Assembly: GCA_002007745.1 (NCBI GenBank)
Contig: CP019882.1
Location: forward strand, 744,001-808,000
Length of the DNA: 64,000 nucleotides
Source: Mycolicibacterium litorale
Lineage (GTDB): Bacteria; Actinomycetota; Actinomycetes; Mycobacteriales; Mycobacteriaceae
Direction of reading: 5' to 3'
Part shown: piece after piece, positions 1 through 8,691 of the stretch
Position numbering within the stretch: position 1 is the stretch's first letter
How the letters are laid out: each line of letters starts with the position of its first letter
Made by a program: the position numbers and the translations under genes
The notes under the pieces: generated by a model
Database searches by the model: none
What the model was told of the DNA's origin: nothing
What the model saw: the letters and a program-made list of their open reading frames with translations, nothing else

Positions 1-1692
1 AAGTGGGTCGTGCTGTCCAACACCACGCTGGGCACGCTGCTGGCCACCATCAACGCCTCGATCGTGCTGATCTCGCTGCCCGCGATCTTCCGCGGCATCG
101 GCCTGAATCCGCTGGCCCCGGGCAACGTGAGTTACCTGCTGTGGATGCTGATGGGCTACCTGGTGGTCAGCGCGGTCCTGGTGGTGCCGTTCGGGCGGCT
201 GGGCGACATGTACGGCCGGGTGCGGATCTACAACGTCGGGTTCGTCGTGTTCACCCTGTCGGCGATCGCGCTGTCCTTCGACCCCTTCCATCTCGATGCC
301 GGGGCCATCTGGCTCATCGCCTGGCGCGTGATCCAGGGTGTCGGCGGCGCAATGCTGATGACGTCCTCGTCGGCCATCCTCACCGACGCGTTTCCGGCCA
401 GCCAGCGCGGTATGGCGTTGGGCGTCAACATGGTTGCGGCCGTGGCCGGTTCATTCCTGGGCCTGCTGATCGGCGGCGTGCTCTCCGAGATCCACTGGCA
501 GGCGATCTTCTGGGTCGGGGTGCCGATCGGCATTCTCGGCACCGTCTGGAGCATGCGGTCGTTGCGGGAACTCGGGGTGCGCAACCCCGGCCGGATGGAC
601 TGGGCCGGCACCATCACCTTCGGCGTCGGCCTGACGGTCCTGCTGATCGGTATCACCTACGGCATCCAGCCCTACCGGGACTCGACGACCGGCTGGACCA
701 ACCCACTGGTGCTCGGTGCGATCGCCGGCGGACTGCTGTTGCTGGTCGCGTTCTGCTTCATCGAGTTGCGGGTGGCGCAACCGATGGTCGACATCAGGCT
801 CTTCCGGTCGACGTCGTTCGGCATGGGCAATCTCGCCGGGCTGATGTCCTCGGTGGGCCGCGGCGGACTGCAGTTCATGCTCATCATCTGGCTACAGGGC
901 ATCTGGTTGCCGCTGCACGGCTACAGCTTCGAATCGACCCCGCTGTGGGCCGGCATCTACATGCTGCCGATGACCTTCGGCTTCCTGGCCGCCGCGCCGA
1001 TCGCCGGCTCGTTCGCCGACCGACTCGGTGCCCGGCCGTTCACCGTCGGCGGCATGGTGCTCATGGCGGTGACATTCGTGGCGCTGGTGATGATCCCGGT
1101 CAACTTCAACTACTGGGTGTTCGCCGTGCTGGTGTTCCTCAACGGGCTCGGTGGCGGCATCTTCACCGCCCCCAACACCGCCGCCATCATGTCCAGCGTC
1201 CCGGCCGCCCAGCGCGGCGCCGCCTCCGGTGTGCGCGCCACGTTCTTCAACGCCGGCTCGTCGCTGTCGATCGGGATCTTCTTCTCGCTGATGATCGTCG
1301 GCCTGGCCGGCACGCTGCCCAACGCGATGAGCCGGGGGCTGCAGGAACAGGGCGTCTCGGCGACCGTCGCGCACGACGTGGCCAACCTGCCGCCGGTCGG
1401 CAGTCTGTTCGCGGCTTTCCTGGGCTACAACCCGATCGCCGAATTGCTGGCGCCCTACGACGCCCTGCATCAACCCGGAGTGAACGCCGAACTGCTCACC
1501 GGCAAGACGTTCTTCCCGCACCTGATCACCGAACCGTTCCACGCCGGCCTGGTGGTGGTGTTCGGGGCGGCCGCGGTGATGATGGTGATCGGTGCGATCG
1601 CCTCGTTGTTCAACCCGGGCCGCTACGGGGCCGAATTGGTCACCGTGGCCCAGCCGCCCGGGACGACGTCCGCTGACCAGCCGGCCGGCTAG
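1..1692 (+). CDS. DHA2-type MFS drug exporter, 5' partial
   Basis: This is a multipass permease of the major facilitator superfamily, EmrB/QacA (14-TM, DHA2) type, expected to export small toxic molecules using the proton gradient. The frame is open from base 1 (K-W-V-V-L-S-N-T-T), so the true start lies before the window; an internal GTG at position 10 is unlikely to be the start because TM1 (TTLGTLLATINASIVLISLPA) begins right there. The loop motif GRLGDMYGR (motif A) and the glycine-rich GSFLGLLIGGVL (motif C of antiporters) are visible. Many hydrophobic helices follow to about position 1600, with a periplasmic insert near 1330-1510. The stop TAG at 1690-1692 lies inside the target duplication of the adjacent insertion sequence, so the protein is intact at its C-terminus. 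Substrate unknown. Confidence 0.93.
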   Translation, partial: KWVVLSNTTLGTLLATINASIVLISLPAIFRGIGLNPLAPGNVSYLLWMLMGYLVVSAVLVVPFGRLGDMYGRVRIYNVGFVVFTLSAIALSFDPFHLDAGAIWLIAWRVIQGVGGAMLMTSSSAILTDAFPASQRGMALGVNMVAAVAGSFLGLLIGGVLSEIHWQAIFWVGVPIGILGTVWSMRSLRELGVRNPGRMDWAGTITFGVGLTVLLIGITYGIQPYRDSTTGWTNPLVLGAIAGGLLLLVAFCFIELRVAQPMVDIRLFRSTSFGMGNLAGLMSSVGRGGLQFMLIIWLQGIWLPLHGYSFESTPLWAGIYMLPMTFGFLAAAPIAGSFADRLGARPFTVGGMVLMAVTFVALVMIPVNFNYWVFAVLVFLNGLGGGIFTAPNTAAIMSSVPAAQRGAASGVRATFFNAGSSLSIGIFFSLMIVGLAGTLPNAMSRGLQEQGVSATVAHDVANLPPVGSLFAAFLGYNPIAELLAPYDALHQPGVNAELLTGKTFFPHLITEPFHAGLVVVFGAAAVMMVIGAIASLFNPGRYGAELVTVAQPPGTTSADQPAG

Positions 1693-1693
1693 G
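1688..1693. repeat. Target site duplication, left copy (GCTAGG)
   Basis: Six-base direct repeat next to the left end of the insertion sequence; the partner is at 2779-2784. It contains the palindrome CTAG, which supplies TAG stops on both strands: 1690-1692 for the MFS gene and 1691-1689 for the transposase. Confidence 0.92.
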
Positions 1694-2674
1694 TGTACTG
1701 ACCTGAGAGGTTAGGTACGCGGGTGGCTGGTGGTTGGCCGCCGAGTGCGGTGTGGCCGCGGTGGTAATTGTAGGTGTGGAGCCAGCGGGGGAATTCCTCG
1801 CAGCGTTCGGCGTCGCTGCGGTAGAGACGGGCGTAGGCCCATTCATCGGCCAGGGTGCGATGGAATCGCTCCACTTTTCCGTTGGTTTGTGGCCGGTACG
1901 GGCGTGTGTAGCGGTGCTCGATGTCGCCAAGGGCGTCACGGAAGATGTGCGAGCGGTAGCAGGACCCGTTGTCAGTCAATACCTTTCGAACACTAAAGCC
2001 ACATTCGTTGAACCACGCGTTGGCGCGTAGCCAAAACGCTGCAGCGGTCTCTTTTCGTTCGTCAGCCAAGAGTTCGGAGTAAGCCAGCCGCGAGTAGGCA
2101 TCCACAGCGGTATGCAGGAAGTGATACCCGCGCAGCAGGCGGCGGTTTCGGTGTTGTCCGGGATTCCTACCGGCTTGGGCGTTGCGGTTGCCGATCGTGC
2201 GTCCGAGCATGCGCCAGCCGCCCCCGGTGGGGATCTTGCCCAATTTCTTGACGTCGACATGAACAAGATCGCCGCATTGGGCTGATTCCATCCGCCGCAC
2301 GACCTGGCCGGTCGCTCGGTCCAGCCAGCGCAATCGGGCCAGCCCGTAGCGGGTGAGCACGTTATGCACGGTCGAGACATTCAGGCCCAACAGGTAGGCG
2401 ATCCGCGCCGGCCCCAGCGGCGCAGCACACGTACCTTGATGATCCGCCGCTCGGTCCGAGTCGGCGTGCGGTTCGGACTGCGATGCGGACGCGAGCTGCG
2501 ATCAACCATCCCGACGTGCCCCTCCTCGCGGTAACGACCAGCCCAGCGACGGGCAGTGGTGGCCGAGACCTGGAACCGTTCAGCAGCACGTCGCAGCGGC
2601 CAACCCTCATCAACGACACAACGAGCCAGCCGCAGACGGCCAGTTTCAGACAGCGGAGCATTACGGTGGACCAC
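1689..2674 (-). pseudogene. IS481-family transposase, frameshifted
   Basis: This encodes a DDE-type transposase with an N-terminal helix-turn-helix and a C-terminal integrase core. The first frame starts at GTG 2674 (MVHRNAPLSETGR) with GGAGG seven bases upstream. It contains the HTH (RRAAERFQVSATTARRW) and stops at 2381 after 97 residues. The second frame continues from about 2415 to 1689 with core motifs HVDVKKLG, LTDNGSCYRS and the terminal YRPQTNGKVERFHRTLADEW, where the DDE acidic residues lie. In the run around 2409-2415 (minus strand CGCTGGGGCCGGCG) one base is missing; restoring it gives RRWGPARIAYLLGLN and one frame of about 328 residues, the normal IS481 size. The stop TAG lies outside the element, in the target duplication. 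Confidence 0.88.
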
Positions 2675-2778
2675 GAAGACCTCCGGAGTGAGTGGCGTTC
2701 CTAGACAGCTCGCACTTCACTCGGAGGTCTTCGTCATGTCACCACGCCACGCCGTCACCAACGTCCATGGTCAGTACA
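1694..2778. mobile_element. IS481-family insertion sequence, 1085 bp
   Basis: The left end at 1694 reads TGTACTGACC and the right end at 2769-2778 is its exact inverse GGTCAGTACA; beyond ten bases the inverted repeats stay partly similar. The element is flanked by a perfect 6-bp direct repeat GCTAGG at 1688-1693 and 2779-2784. This matches the NCTAGN target described for Bordetella IS481. It carries one transposase gene on the minus strand, which has a frameshift. The perfect duplication argues for a fairly recent insertion. Boundaries are read directly from the sequence; the family is assigned from the transposase and the target. Confidence 0.93.
2673..2734. other. Hairpin over the transposase start region
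   Basis: The segment 2673-2691 (ACGAAGACCTCCGGAGTGA) is matched by its inverse at 2717-2734 with one base missing, giving a stem of about 18 bp with a loop of about 25 bases. The left arm holds the transposase ribosome-binding sequence and touches its GTG. The right arm is a second copy of the same GGAGG followed on the plus strand by ATG and a 15-codon reading frame ending at the insertion border. Transcripts reading in from outside would fold over the start. Confidence 0.6.
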
Positions 2779-3117
2779 GCTAGGTGGCGCGACGGCGCCT
2801 TCGGCGACCCAGCGATGTAACCGCCCCGCGGTGCGCCACATCGCTGCCTGCATCTCGTCGGTACCCACCTCGGCCTGTGCGCACGCGGTGAGGCGGTCGC
2901 AGATCCGCGCCACTGTCACGGCGGCCACCCGGGCCGTGCGATCCCGGGAGGACTGCATGCTCTGCGCCATGATCTCCCGGAACTCGAGGAGGTCGCCGAT
3001 TGCACGGGACGCTCCGGCCGGCGCCTGCCTGCGGTAGAACTCAATGAGCGCGTCGACGCATGTCAACGCCTGATGGACAGTGCTTTTGGGGATCAGGATG
3101 ACGACGTCGGAACTCAT
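2755..3117 (-). CDS. Hypothetical protein with IS-altered C-terminus
   Basis: This 120-residue helical protein is of unknown function. It begins MSSDVVILIPKSTVHQALTC and has no signal peptide or membrane segment. The insertion sequence sits at its 3' end: the codons after APPS come from the element (CTDHGRW, then stop at 2755). On the uninterrupted chromosome the frame would instead read on from APPS into RPAGQRTSSRAAGPR and stop at 1640, overlapping the MFS gene tail-to-tail by about 50 bases. So the insertion swapped a 15-residue basic tail for seven element-encoded residues. I do not recognise the family; codon use looks coding. Confidence 0.6.
   Translation of the reverse strand: MSSDVVILIPKSTVHQALTCVDALIEFYRRQAPAGASRAIGDLLEFREIMAQSMQSSRDRTARVAAVTVARICDRLTACAQAEVGTDEMQAAMWRTAGRLHRWVAEGAVAPPSCTDHGRW
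2779..2784. repeat. Target site duplication, right copy (GCTAGG)
   Basis: Identical to 1688-1693 and directly next to the right terminal inverted repeat of the insertion sequence. It lies within the altered 3' end of the minus-strand hypothetical gene that begins at 3117. Confidence 0.92.
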
Positions 3118-3207
3118 CTGCTCACCAACTTCGCGGGACGGCGGTCTCTGACCTCAGCCCACCACGCCGGTGCGAACAAACCGTGACCAGACGAAGACGA
3201 CCTCGGT

Positions 3208-3501
3208 TCACCAATCCGAACGGCCGACGAGAATCAGGTCGTGGAGCGCGAACGCGGGGACGCCGAGCACCTCGGCGAGCTGCGCCGCGTAGCCACGCGC
3301 AATGCGTGGCCCGTCGCGTTGTTCGTCGAAGTCGCCGGTCAGGTCGACGGCGATCCGGCAGCCCAGCGTGTCACCGGCCGCGACGACCTCGACACCGAGC
3401 ACGCCGGATGGCTTGGGCAATTCGGCCGCAGCCGCACGCACCTGCTCGATGGTGGCCGCCCAGTCCACATACACCGATACAAACGATCGCACCCCGAACA
3501 T
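3208..3501 (-). CDS. Small conserved hypothetical protein
   Basis: A 97-residue soluble protein starting at ATG 3501 (MFGVRSFVSVYVDWAATIEQ). It has an alternating strand and helix pattern, no signal peptide and no cysteine-rich motif. It sits between the IS-disrupted gene and the divergently transcribed oxidoreductase at 3617; the 115 bases between them would hold both promoters. An overlapping plus-strand frame exists (3241-3558) but has a composition typical of an antisense shadow. No function is proposed. Confidence 0.5.
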   Translation of the reverse strand: MFGVRSFVSVYVDWAATIEQVRAAAAELPKPSGVLGVEVVAAGDTLGCRIAVDLTGDFDEQRDGPRIARGYAAQLAEVLGVPAFALHDLILVGRSDW

Positions 3502-3616
3502 TTTCCCGTCGGGACCCGGTTACGGCCACCTGAATCACCCAGTGTTTACCTGTCGTGAACCGGGATGATCCAAACCGCCCGCGTAACCCCCACCGAATTC
3601 GGTAGCTTCACGAACC

Positions 3617-4633
3617 GTGCCTGCGTTGACGAACCGCCAGATCCTGTTGCGCCGCCGTCCGGCCGGTCTGGTGCAACCCGACGACACCGAGCTGATCACG
3701 GCGGCCGCCCCCGAACTGGCCGAGGGGGAGGCGCTGCTGCGCACCACCTATGTCGGTCTGGATGCCGCCGCCCGCACCTGGCTCGACGACCAGCCGAGCT
3801 ACCTGCCGCCGGTGCAACTCGGTGAAGTCATCCGTGCGGCCGGGATCGGCGAGGTGGTCGAGTCCCGCTGTGACGCCTTCCGAATCGGCGACATCGTCAC
3901 CACGCTGACCGGCTTCCAGGACTACGCCGTCATCCGCGACGACGTCTTCAGCACTCCGATCCCCGGCGAAAGCGACCAACTGGCGATCATGAGTGTCTAC
4001 GGGCCGACCGGCGCCACCGCCTACTTCGGCATGACCGACGTCGGCCGCCCCAAGGAGGGCCAGACAGTGGTGGTGTCCGCCGCGGCCGGCGCCACCGGCT
4101 CGATCGCGGGACAGATCGCCAAGATCGCCGGAGCCCGGGTGGTCGGCATCGCCGGCGGCCCGGACAAGTGCCGGGCAGTCGTCGACGAATTCGGATTCGA
4201 CGCGTGCATCGACTACAAGAACGACGACGTGCCCGCAGCCCTGAAGAGACACTGCCCCAAGGGTGTCGACGTGTACTTCGACAACGTCGGCGGTCCCATC
4301 CTCGACGCGGTGCTCGGCCGGCTGGCGCCCAAGGCGCGGGTGGTGCTCTGCGGGGTCATCTCCAGTTACCTGACCGGTGAACATCCCGGCCCGGCCAACT
4401 ACGTCAACCTGCTCGCGAAGACCGCCTCGATGCAAGGGTTCAACGCCCTGGACATGTGGGGCCGCTTCGACGAGGCGTTCGCCGATCTGCGCCGCTGGGA
4501 AGCCGAGGGCAAACTGGTGCACCGCGAAACCGTCTTCGACGGCCTGGAGTCGTGCGTGGACGCCCTCAACGGGCTGTTCACCGGGGCCAACATCGGCAAG
4601 ATGCTGGTGAAGGTCGGCGAACCGACCAGCTGA
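3617..4633 (+). CDS. NADP-dependent MDR oxidoreductase (CurA / LTB4-dehydrogenase type)
   Basis: A 338-residue medium-chain dehydrogenase/reductase of the zinc-free CurA / leukotriene B4 12-hydroxydehydrogenase / alkenal reductase group, which reduces C=C bonds of alpha,beta-unsaturated ketones with NADPH. The N-terminal catalytic barrel begins LTNRQILLRRRPAG. The nucleotide-binding motif AAAGATGSIAGQ lies at residues 155-166, and YFDNVGG and NIGKMLVKVG follow toward the C-terminus. The zinc ligands of alcohol dehydrogenases are absent, as expected for this group. GTG 3617 is taken as start because it gives the family's usual length. It converges with xthA, stop to stop, with one base between the two genes. 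Confidence 0.88.
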   Translation: MPALTNRQILLRRRPAGLVQPDDTELITAAAPELAEGEALLRTTYVGLDAAARTWLDDQPSYLPPVQLGEVIRAAGIGEVVESRCDAFRIGDIVTTLTGFQDYAVIRDDVFSTPIPGESDQLAIMSVYGPTGATAYFGMTDVGRPKEGQTVVVSAAAGATGSIAGQIAKIAGARVVGIAGGPDKCRAVVDEFGFDACIDYKNDDVPAALKRHCPKGVDVYFDNVGGPILDAVLGRLAPKARVVLCGVISSYLTGEHPGPANYVNLLAKTASMQGFNALDMWGRFDEAFADLRRWEAEGKLVHRETVFDGLESCVDALNGLFTGANIGKMLVKVGEPTS

Positions 4634-4634
4634 C

Positions 4635-5465
4635 TCAACGCCGCAGGTCCACCAGCACCGGCGCGTGATCGCTGGGCGCGGGATCGCCCTTCTTCCCCGG
4701 GCGGCGTTCATCCTTGACGATCTCGGCGTGCGTCACCCGGGCGGCCAATCCCGGTGAGCCCAGGATGAAGTCGATCCGCATGCCGCGCCGCTTCTGAAAG
4801 GCCAGCTGGGTGTAGTCCCAATAGGTGTACACCCCCGGGCCGGGGGTGAACGGGCGCACCACGTCGACGAAGCGCGCGTCGACCATCGCCTCGAATGCCT
4901 TGCGCTCCGGTTCCGACACGTGTGTCGCACCCTCGAACACCGCCATGTCCCAGACGTCCTCGTCGGTGGGTGCGATATTCCAGTCACCGACCAGCGCGAT
5001 CGGCGCATCAGGATCGCGCTGCAACCACGACTCGGCCGTATCACGAAGGGCGGCAAGCCATTCCAGCTTGTATTGGTAATGTGGGTCGGCCAGCGTGCGG
5101 CCGTTGGGCACATACAGACTCCACACCCGGACCCCGGCGCAGGTGGCCGCCAACGCCCGCGCCTCGGCTTTGGCGTCCACGCCGTCCTTGCTCCACGACG
5201 GCTGACCTGGGAAACCCACCTCGACCTCGTCCAGCCCGACCCGGGAGGCGATCGCCACCCCGTTCCACTGGCTGAACCCGCAGTGCGCCACCTCGTAGCC
5301 GGCCTCCAGGAACGGCATGGTGGGGAACTGGTCGTCAGAGCATTTGGTCTCCTGCATCGCCAGGACGTCCACGTCGCCGCGCTGCAGCCAGCTCACGACG
5401 CGATCCACCCGAGCGCGAATCGAGTTCACATTCCAGGTGGCCAGGCGCAGGACGTCGGCGGGCAT
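4635..5465 (-). CDS. xthA: Exodeoxyribonuclease III
   Basis: A 276-residue Mg2+-dependent AP endonuclease / 3'-5' exonuclease of the ExoIII (EEP) fold, acting in base excision repair of abasic and 3'-blocked ends. Family motifs are in order: WNVNSIR (11-17), MQETK (37-41, metal-binding Glu), GDWNIAP around residue 155 (catalytic Asp and Asn) and SDHAPV near the C-terminus (265-270, catalytic His). Length is typical. It follows the GNAT gene on the same strand with a three-base gap, and that with def forms a short unit in the same order as in M. tuberculosis (Rv0429c-Rv0427c). Confidence 0.93.
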   Translation of the reverse strand: MPADVLRLATWNVNSIRARVDRVVSWLQRGDVDVLAMQETKCSDDQFPTMPFLEAGYEVAHCGFSQWNGVAIASRVGLDEVEVGFPGQPSWSKDGVDAKAEARALAATCAGVRVWSLYVPNGRTLADPHYQYKLEWLAALRDTAESWLQRDPDAPIALVGDWNIAPTDEDVWDMAVFEGATHVSEPERKAFEAMVDARFVDVVRPFTPGPGVYTYWDYTQLAFQKRRGMRIDFILGSPGLAARVTHAEIVKDERRPGKKGDPAPSDHAPVLVDLRR

Positions 5466-5468
5466 GGG

Positions 5469-6386
5469 CTACAGCGTACGTGCGGTCAATGACAGGGCAT
5501 CGACGTAGCGATGGTGGTGGTGCAGCCGGAACCCCAGCGAGTGATACAGCGCGATCGCGCCCGGATTGTCGGACAGCACCTGGACGTAGGCGCGGCTCGC
5601 GCCGTTGCGGGCGCCCCATCCGAGCAGGGCCTGGCACACCGTGCGGGCATGACCGCGCCTGCGCTGGCCGGGGTCGACGCGCACCGCCGAGATGCCCAGC
5701 CAGCCGGTGCCGTCCGGCGCTCTGGTCACCGCGCCGCGGCCCACCGCCGCGCCGGTCACCGAGGCGAAGACCGCCACACCGTCGACGACGGCCGTCAGCA
5801 CCGCCGGCGGGACGTCGCGTTCGTAGCGGGTCAGCCACGCCTCGTCGGGCCGCTCGAGCAGCGTCACCGCCGGGTCCGGCTGGGCCCCGGGCATCGGACC
5901 CGTCAGATCGATGACCATCACCCTGGTGTGCTTGATGCCCTCGGCCCGTACCGCAAGCAACCGTTCCGGCAGCGCCAGCCACGGCTGCAGGTCTCGGTCG
6001 GCATACCAGTCGACAATCGCCGGAAGCGCCGCCAACGTGGCGGAGAAGTCCAGCGGCACAGCGGAATTGGCCCTACTGGTATAGCCGCCCGCCGCGCGTA
6101 GCAACCAGCCGTCCTGCCAGTGCTGCTCGGTGCCAGGCCAGGCCAGGGCCGCGGCGTGCTCCAGTGCGCGGATCTCGGAGGCGCGGACCGGCCCGCCGCT
6201 GAGTTCGCGGACCGCCAGCACGTCGGCGTGGGCGATCTCGACCAGCTCGCCGGACTTGGTCCGCAGCACGATCAAGGGCGCCACGGTCTCGACATGCCCG
6301 ATCACGTCCGTCATGGGCGGGGCGCTGCCGGCAGGCAACCGGTAGCGAACGCTGACCCGGCTGCCGACCGGCGGCATGCGATCCAT
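5469..6386 (-). CDS. GNAT-family N-acetyltransferase
   Basis: A 305-residue protein. The N-terminal 60-70 residues form a small beta-rich region (GSRVSVRYRLP, APLIVLRTKSGELVEI), and the C-terminal half is a GNAT fold with the acetyl-CoA pyrophosphate-binding motif QRRRGHARTVCQALL and the later NPGAIALYHSLGF segment. The acceptor is unknown. The genes are close: def ends three bases before this ATG (6386) and xthA starts three bases after the stop, so the three are probably co-transcribed. The arrangement matches Rv0428c of M. tuberculosis. Confidence 0.87.
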   Translation of the reverse strand: MDRMPPVGSRVSVRYRLPAGSAPPMTDVIGHVETVAPLIVLRTKSGELVEIAHADVLAVRELSGGPVRASEIRALEHAAALAWPGTEQHWQDGWLLRAAGGYTSRANSAVPLDFSATLAALPAIVDWYADRDLQPWLALPERLLAVRAEGIKHTRVMVIDLTGPMPGAQPDPAVTLLERPDEAWLTRYERDVPPAVLTAVVDGVAVFASVTGAAVGRGAVTRAPDGTGWLGISAVRVDPGQRRRGHARTVCQALLGWGARNGASRAYVQVLSDNPGAIALYHSLGFRLHHHHRYVDALSLTARTL

Positions 6387-6389
6387 GGA

Positions 6390-6983
6390 TCAGTGGCCGA
6401 ACGGGTCGAGCACCTCACCCGGTGTCCATGACAAACCCGGAACACCCCAGCCGTTCTTCTTCACCGTCTTCTTCGCCGCCCGAGCGTGCCGGCCGATCAG
6501 CTTGTCGACGTAGAGAAAGCCGTCGAGATGCCCGGTCTCGTGTTGCAGCATCCGGGCGAACAGGTCGTGTCCTTCGAGGGTGACCGGATTGCCGTCGGCG
6601 TCCAGTCCGGTCACCCGCGCCCACTTGGCCCGGCCGCACGGGAACGATTCCCCGGGCACCGACAGGCACCCCTCGTCGTCGTTGTCCGGGTCGGGCATCG
6701 TCTCGGGGATCTCCGAGGTCTCCAGCACCGGGTTGATCACCACACCACGGCGCCGGGTCGTCTTGCCGCGCTCGTCGGCGCAGTCGTAGACGAACAACCG
6801 CAGCCCGACGCCGATCTGGTTGGCCGCCAGGCCTACTCCGTTGGCCGCGTCCATGGTGTCGTACATGTCGGTGATCAGATCGGCCAGATCCGCGGGCAGG
6901 GAACCGTCCTCGCCGACCGGCACCGGAGAGGTCGGATTGTGCAGAACGGGATCGCCCAGAATCACAATTGGTCTGACTGCCAT
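6390..6983 (-). CDS. def: Peptide deformylase
   Basis: Removes the N-formyl group from nascent protein N-termini; cytosolic Fe2+ enzyme. With ATG 6983 as start the protein is 197 residues. An upstream in-frame TTG at 6992 would add three residues and is less likely. All three signature motifs are present: GVGLAANQ (49-56), EGCLS (104-108, with metal ligand Cys106) and HETGH (148-152, two metal His and the catalytic Glu). The C-terminal extension [19 protein letters not shown] is typical of mycobacterial enzymes. First gene of the def-GNAT-xthA unit; divergent from the DUF3263 gene at 7110. Confidence 0.95.
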   Translation of the reverse strand: MAVRPIVILGDPVLHNPTSPVPVGEDGSLPADLADLITDMYDTMDAANGVGLAANQIGVGLRLFVYDCADERGKTTRRRGVVINPVLETSEIPETMPDPDNDDEGCLSVPGESFPCGRAKWARVTGLDADGNPVTLEGHDLFARMLQHETGHLDGFLYVDKLIGRHARAAKKTVKKNGWGVPGLSWTPGEVLDPFGH

Positions 6984-7109
6984 GATCGGCAAGCTTAAGT
7001 CAGCCGACGCGCGGGCTTGGCTGCCGTCCCAACCGGCCCCGGCGTGATTGAATGAGCGCCGAGCACAGGGACGTCAACTGCAGTTCTTCGAAAGGGTCCA
7101 CAGATCGAA

Positions 7110-7418
7110 ATGGACGGCGCCAACGCACGGGCTGAGCGGCCCAATGACGACGCTGACCTTCCTGCTGGGCTGACCCGCCGCGAGTACGACATCTTGGCGT
7201 TCGAGCGGCAGTGGTGGAAGTACGCCGGCGCCAAGGAAGAGGCCATCAAGGAACTCTTCTCCATGTCCGCCACACGCTACTACCAGGTACTCAACGCCCT
7301 GGTGGACCGCCCCGAAGCGCTCGCGGCCGATCCGATGCTGGTCAAGCGCCTGCGGCGGCTGCGCGCGAGCCGGCAGAAGGCCCGCGCAGCGCGGCGACTC
7401 GGCTTCGAGGTCCCCTGA
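7110..7418 (+). CDS. DUF3263 protein (Rv0430-like)
   Basis: A 102-residue conserved actinobacterial protein of unknown molecular function. The middle is strongly conserved with mycobacterial relatives (ILAFERQWWKYAGAKEEAI, FSMSATRYYQVLNALVDRPEAL), followed by a very basic end (KRLRRLRASRQKARAARRLG). The helix pattern around SATRYYQVLNALVD suggests a helix-turn-helix-like fold, so a DNA- or RNA-binding role is possible but inferred. It is followed by the LytR_C protein and sodC in the same direction. Confidence 0.88.
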   Translation: MDGANARAERPNDDADLPAGLTRREYDILAFERQWWKYAGAKEEAIKELFSMSATRYYQVLNALVDRPEALAADPMLVKRLRRLRASRQKARAARRLGFEVP

Positions 7419-7490
7419 TTTTTCTCCGTTGGCGGCGCCGCCGATGAGCGCTTGCACGAAGAGCAGTCAGCCGCGGTTACAGTGGGCCCG

Positions 7491-7952
7491 ATGAACGACC
7501 GCGTCCCTGACTCCTCCGGGCTGCCGCTGCGGGCCATGGTGATGGTGCTGCTGTTCCTCGGCGTGATCTTCTTGTTGGTCGGATTCCAGGCCATGGGCTC
7601 CGGCGACGACAGCAGCGACGACACCTCCACAGCGCAGACAGTCACCACCACGACTTCCAAGACGTCGGCCGCGCCGGCGCCCAAGGCCGACGTGCGGGTG
7701 TTCAACGTCGGTGGCGACGAAGGCGCCGCCGGACGCACCGGCGACCGGCTGCGCGAGGCCGGCTGGAACGTCACCGAGACCAGCAACCTGGAGATTCCGC
7801 CACCGCCCGCGACGACGGTGTACTTCGGCACCGCCGAGGGTGAAGAGGCCGCCGCCGAGGCGGTGGCCAAGCTGCTCGACGCTCCCGCCGCGCCCAGAAT
7901 TCCGGAAATCGCCGAGCAGCCGCCGGGCGTGATCGTTCTGGTGACGGGATAG
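7491..7952 (+). CDS. LytR C-terminal-domain membrane-anchored protein (Rv0431-like)
   Basis: A 153-residue protein with a single N-terminal transmembrane helix ([25 protein letters not shown]), a Ser/Thr-rich linker ([17 protein letters not shown]) and an extracytoplasmic LytR_C domain ([27 protein letters not shown]). M. tuberculosis Rv0431, at the same place in the gene order, is annotated as tuberculin-related and is linked in the literature to vesicle release; that role is inferred here by synteny only. ATG 7491 is preferred over an upstream TTG at 7452, which would put a non-hydrophobic stretch before the helix. sodC follows after ten bases. Confidence 0.85.
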   Translation: MNDRVPDSSGLPLRAMVMVLLFLGVIFLLVGFQAMGSGDDSSDDTSTAQTVTTTTSKTSAAPAPKADVRVFNVGGDEGAAGRTGDRLREAGWNVTETSNLEIPPPPATTVYFGTAEGEEAAAEAVAKLLDAPAAPRIPEIAEQPPGVIVLVTG

Positions 7953-7962
7953 GCTTCGGCAC

Positions 7963-8691
7963 ATGGTCAAGCCCGTCCGCCAGCTGAAAACCGCCGCCGC
8001 TGTCCTGTTCGCCGCTCCCGTCGCCCTGTTGAGCGCATGCAGCCCCAACGAGCCGATCGCGACCCAGCCGGGCACGACGCCGGCGATCTGGACCGGGTCG
8101 CCGGCGCCGTCGGCGTCGGAGTCCGCCGGTGCGTCCCACGGTGCCCCCGAGGGCCAGGCCGCCGAGTCGGCCGACACCCTGACCGCGCAGCTCAAGGCGC
8201 CGGACGGCACCCAGGTTGCGGCGGCCACCTTCGAGTTCCAGGGCGGCTTCGCCAAGATCACCGTCCAGACCACCGGCAGCGGCAAGCTCACCCCCGGGTT
8301 CCATGGCCTGCACATCCACTCGGTGGGCAAGTGTGAGCCCAACTCGGTCGCGCCGACGGGTGGGGCCCCCGGTGACTTCCTGTCCGCGGGCGGGCACTTC
8401 CAGGCCGGCGGGCACACCGGTCACCCCGCCAGCGGTGACCTGACCTCACTGCAGGTGCGTGAGGACGGCACCGCCATGCTGGTGACCACTACCGACGCAT
8501 TCACCAAGCAGGACCTGCTCGGCGGCGCCGGTACGGTGATCATGATCCACGCCGACGCCGATAACTTCGCCAACATCCCGCCGGAGCGCTACCAGCAGAT
8601 CAACGGCGGCGCGCCCGGCCCGGACGAAACCACGATGGCCACCGGTGACGCCGGCAAGCGGGTGGCGTGCGGTGTCATCGGCACCGGCTAA
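7963..8691 (+). CDS. sodC: Cu/Zn-type superoxide dismutase lipoprotein
   Basis: A 242-residue exported superoxide dismutase. The signal peptide ends in the lipobox LLSAC (Cys near residue 26), giving a lipid-anchored protein outside the membrane, followed by an Ala/Pro/Ser-rich linker. The catalytic domain shows copper-site histidines in HGLHIHSVG, the loop histidines [17 protein letters not shown] and the late MIHADADNF. The disulfide cysteines lie in GKCEP and VACGVIG. The M. tuberculosis enzyme is reported to work without zinc; whether this one does cannot be read here. The ligase gene that follows overlaps its 3' end. Confidence 0.93.
   Translation: MVKPVRQLKTAAAVLFAAPVALLSACSPNEPIATQPGTTPAIWTGSPAPSASESAGASHGAPEGQAAESADTLTAQLKAPDGTQVAAATFEFQGGFAKITVQTTGSGKLTPGFHGLHIHSVGKCEPNSVAPTGGAPGDFLSAGGHFQAGGHTGHPASGDLTSLQVREDGTAMLVTTTDAFTKQDLLGGAGTVIMIHADADNFANIPPERYQQINGGAPGPDETTMATGDAGKRVACGVIGTG

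Noticed and set aside
3..1676. 557-codon plus-strand frame overlapping the MFS gene
   Set aside because: Its protein is Arg/Gly/Pro-rich and without domains, a shadow of high-GC third-position bias; the other frame is a clear MFS permease.
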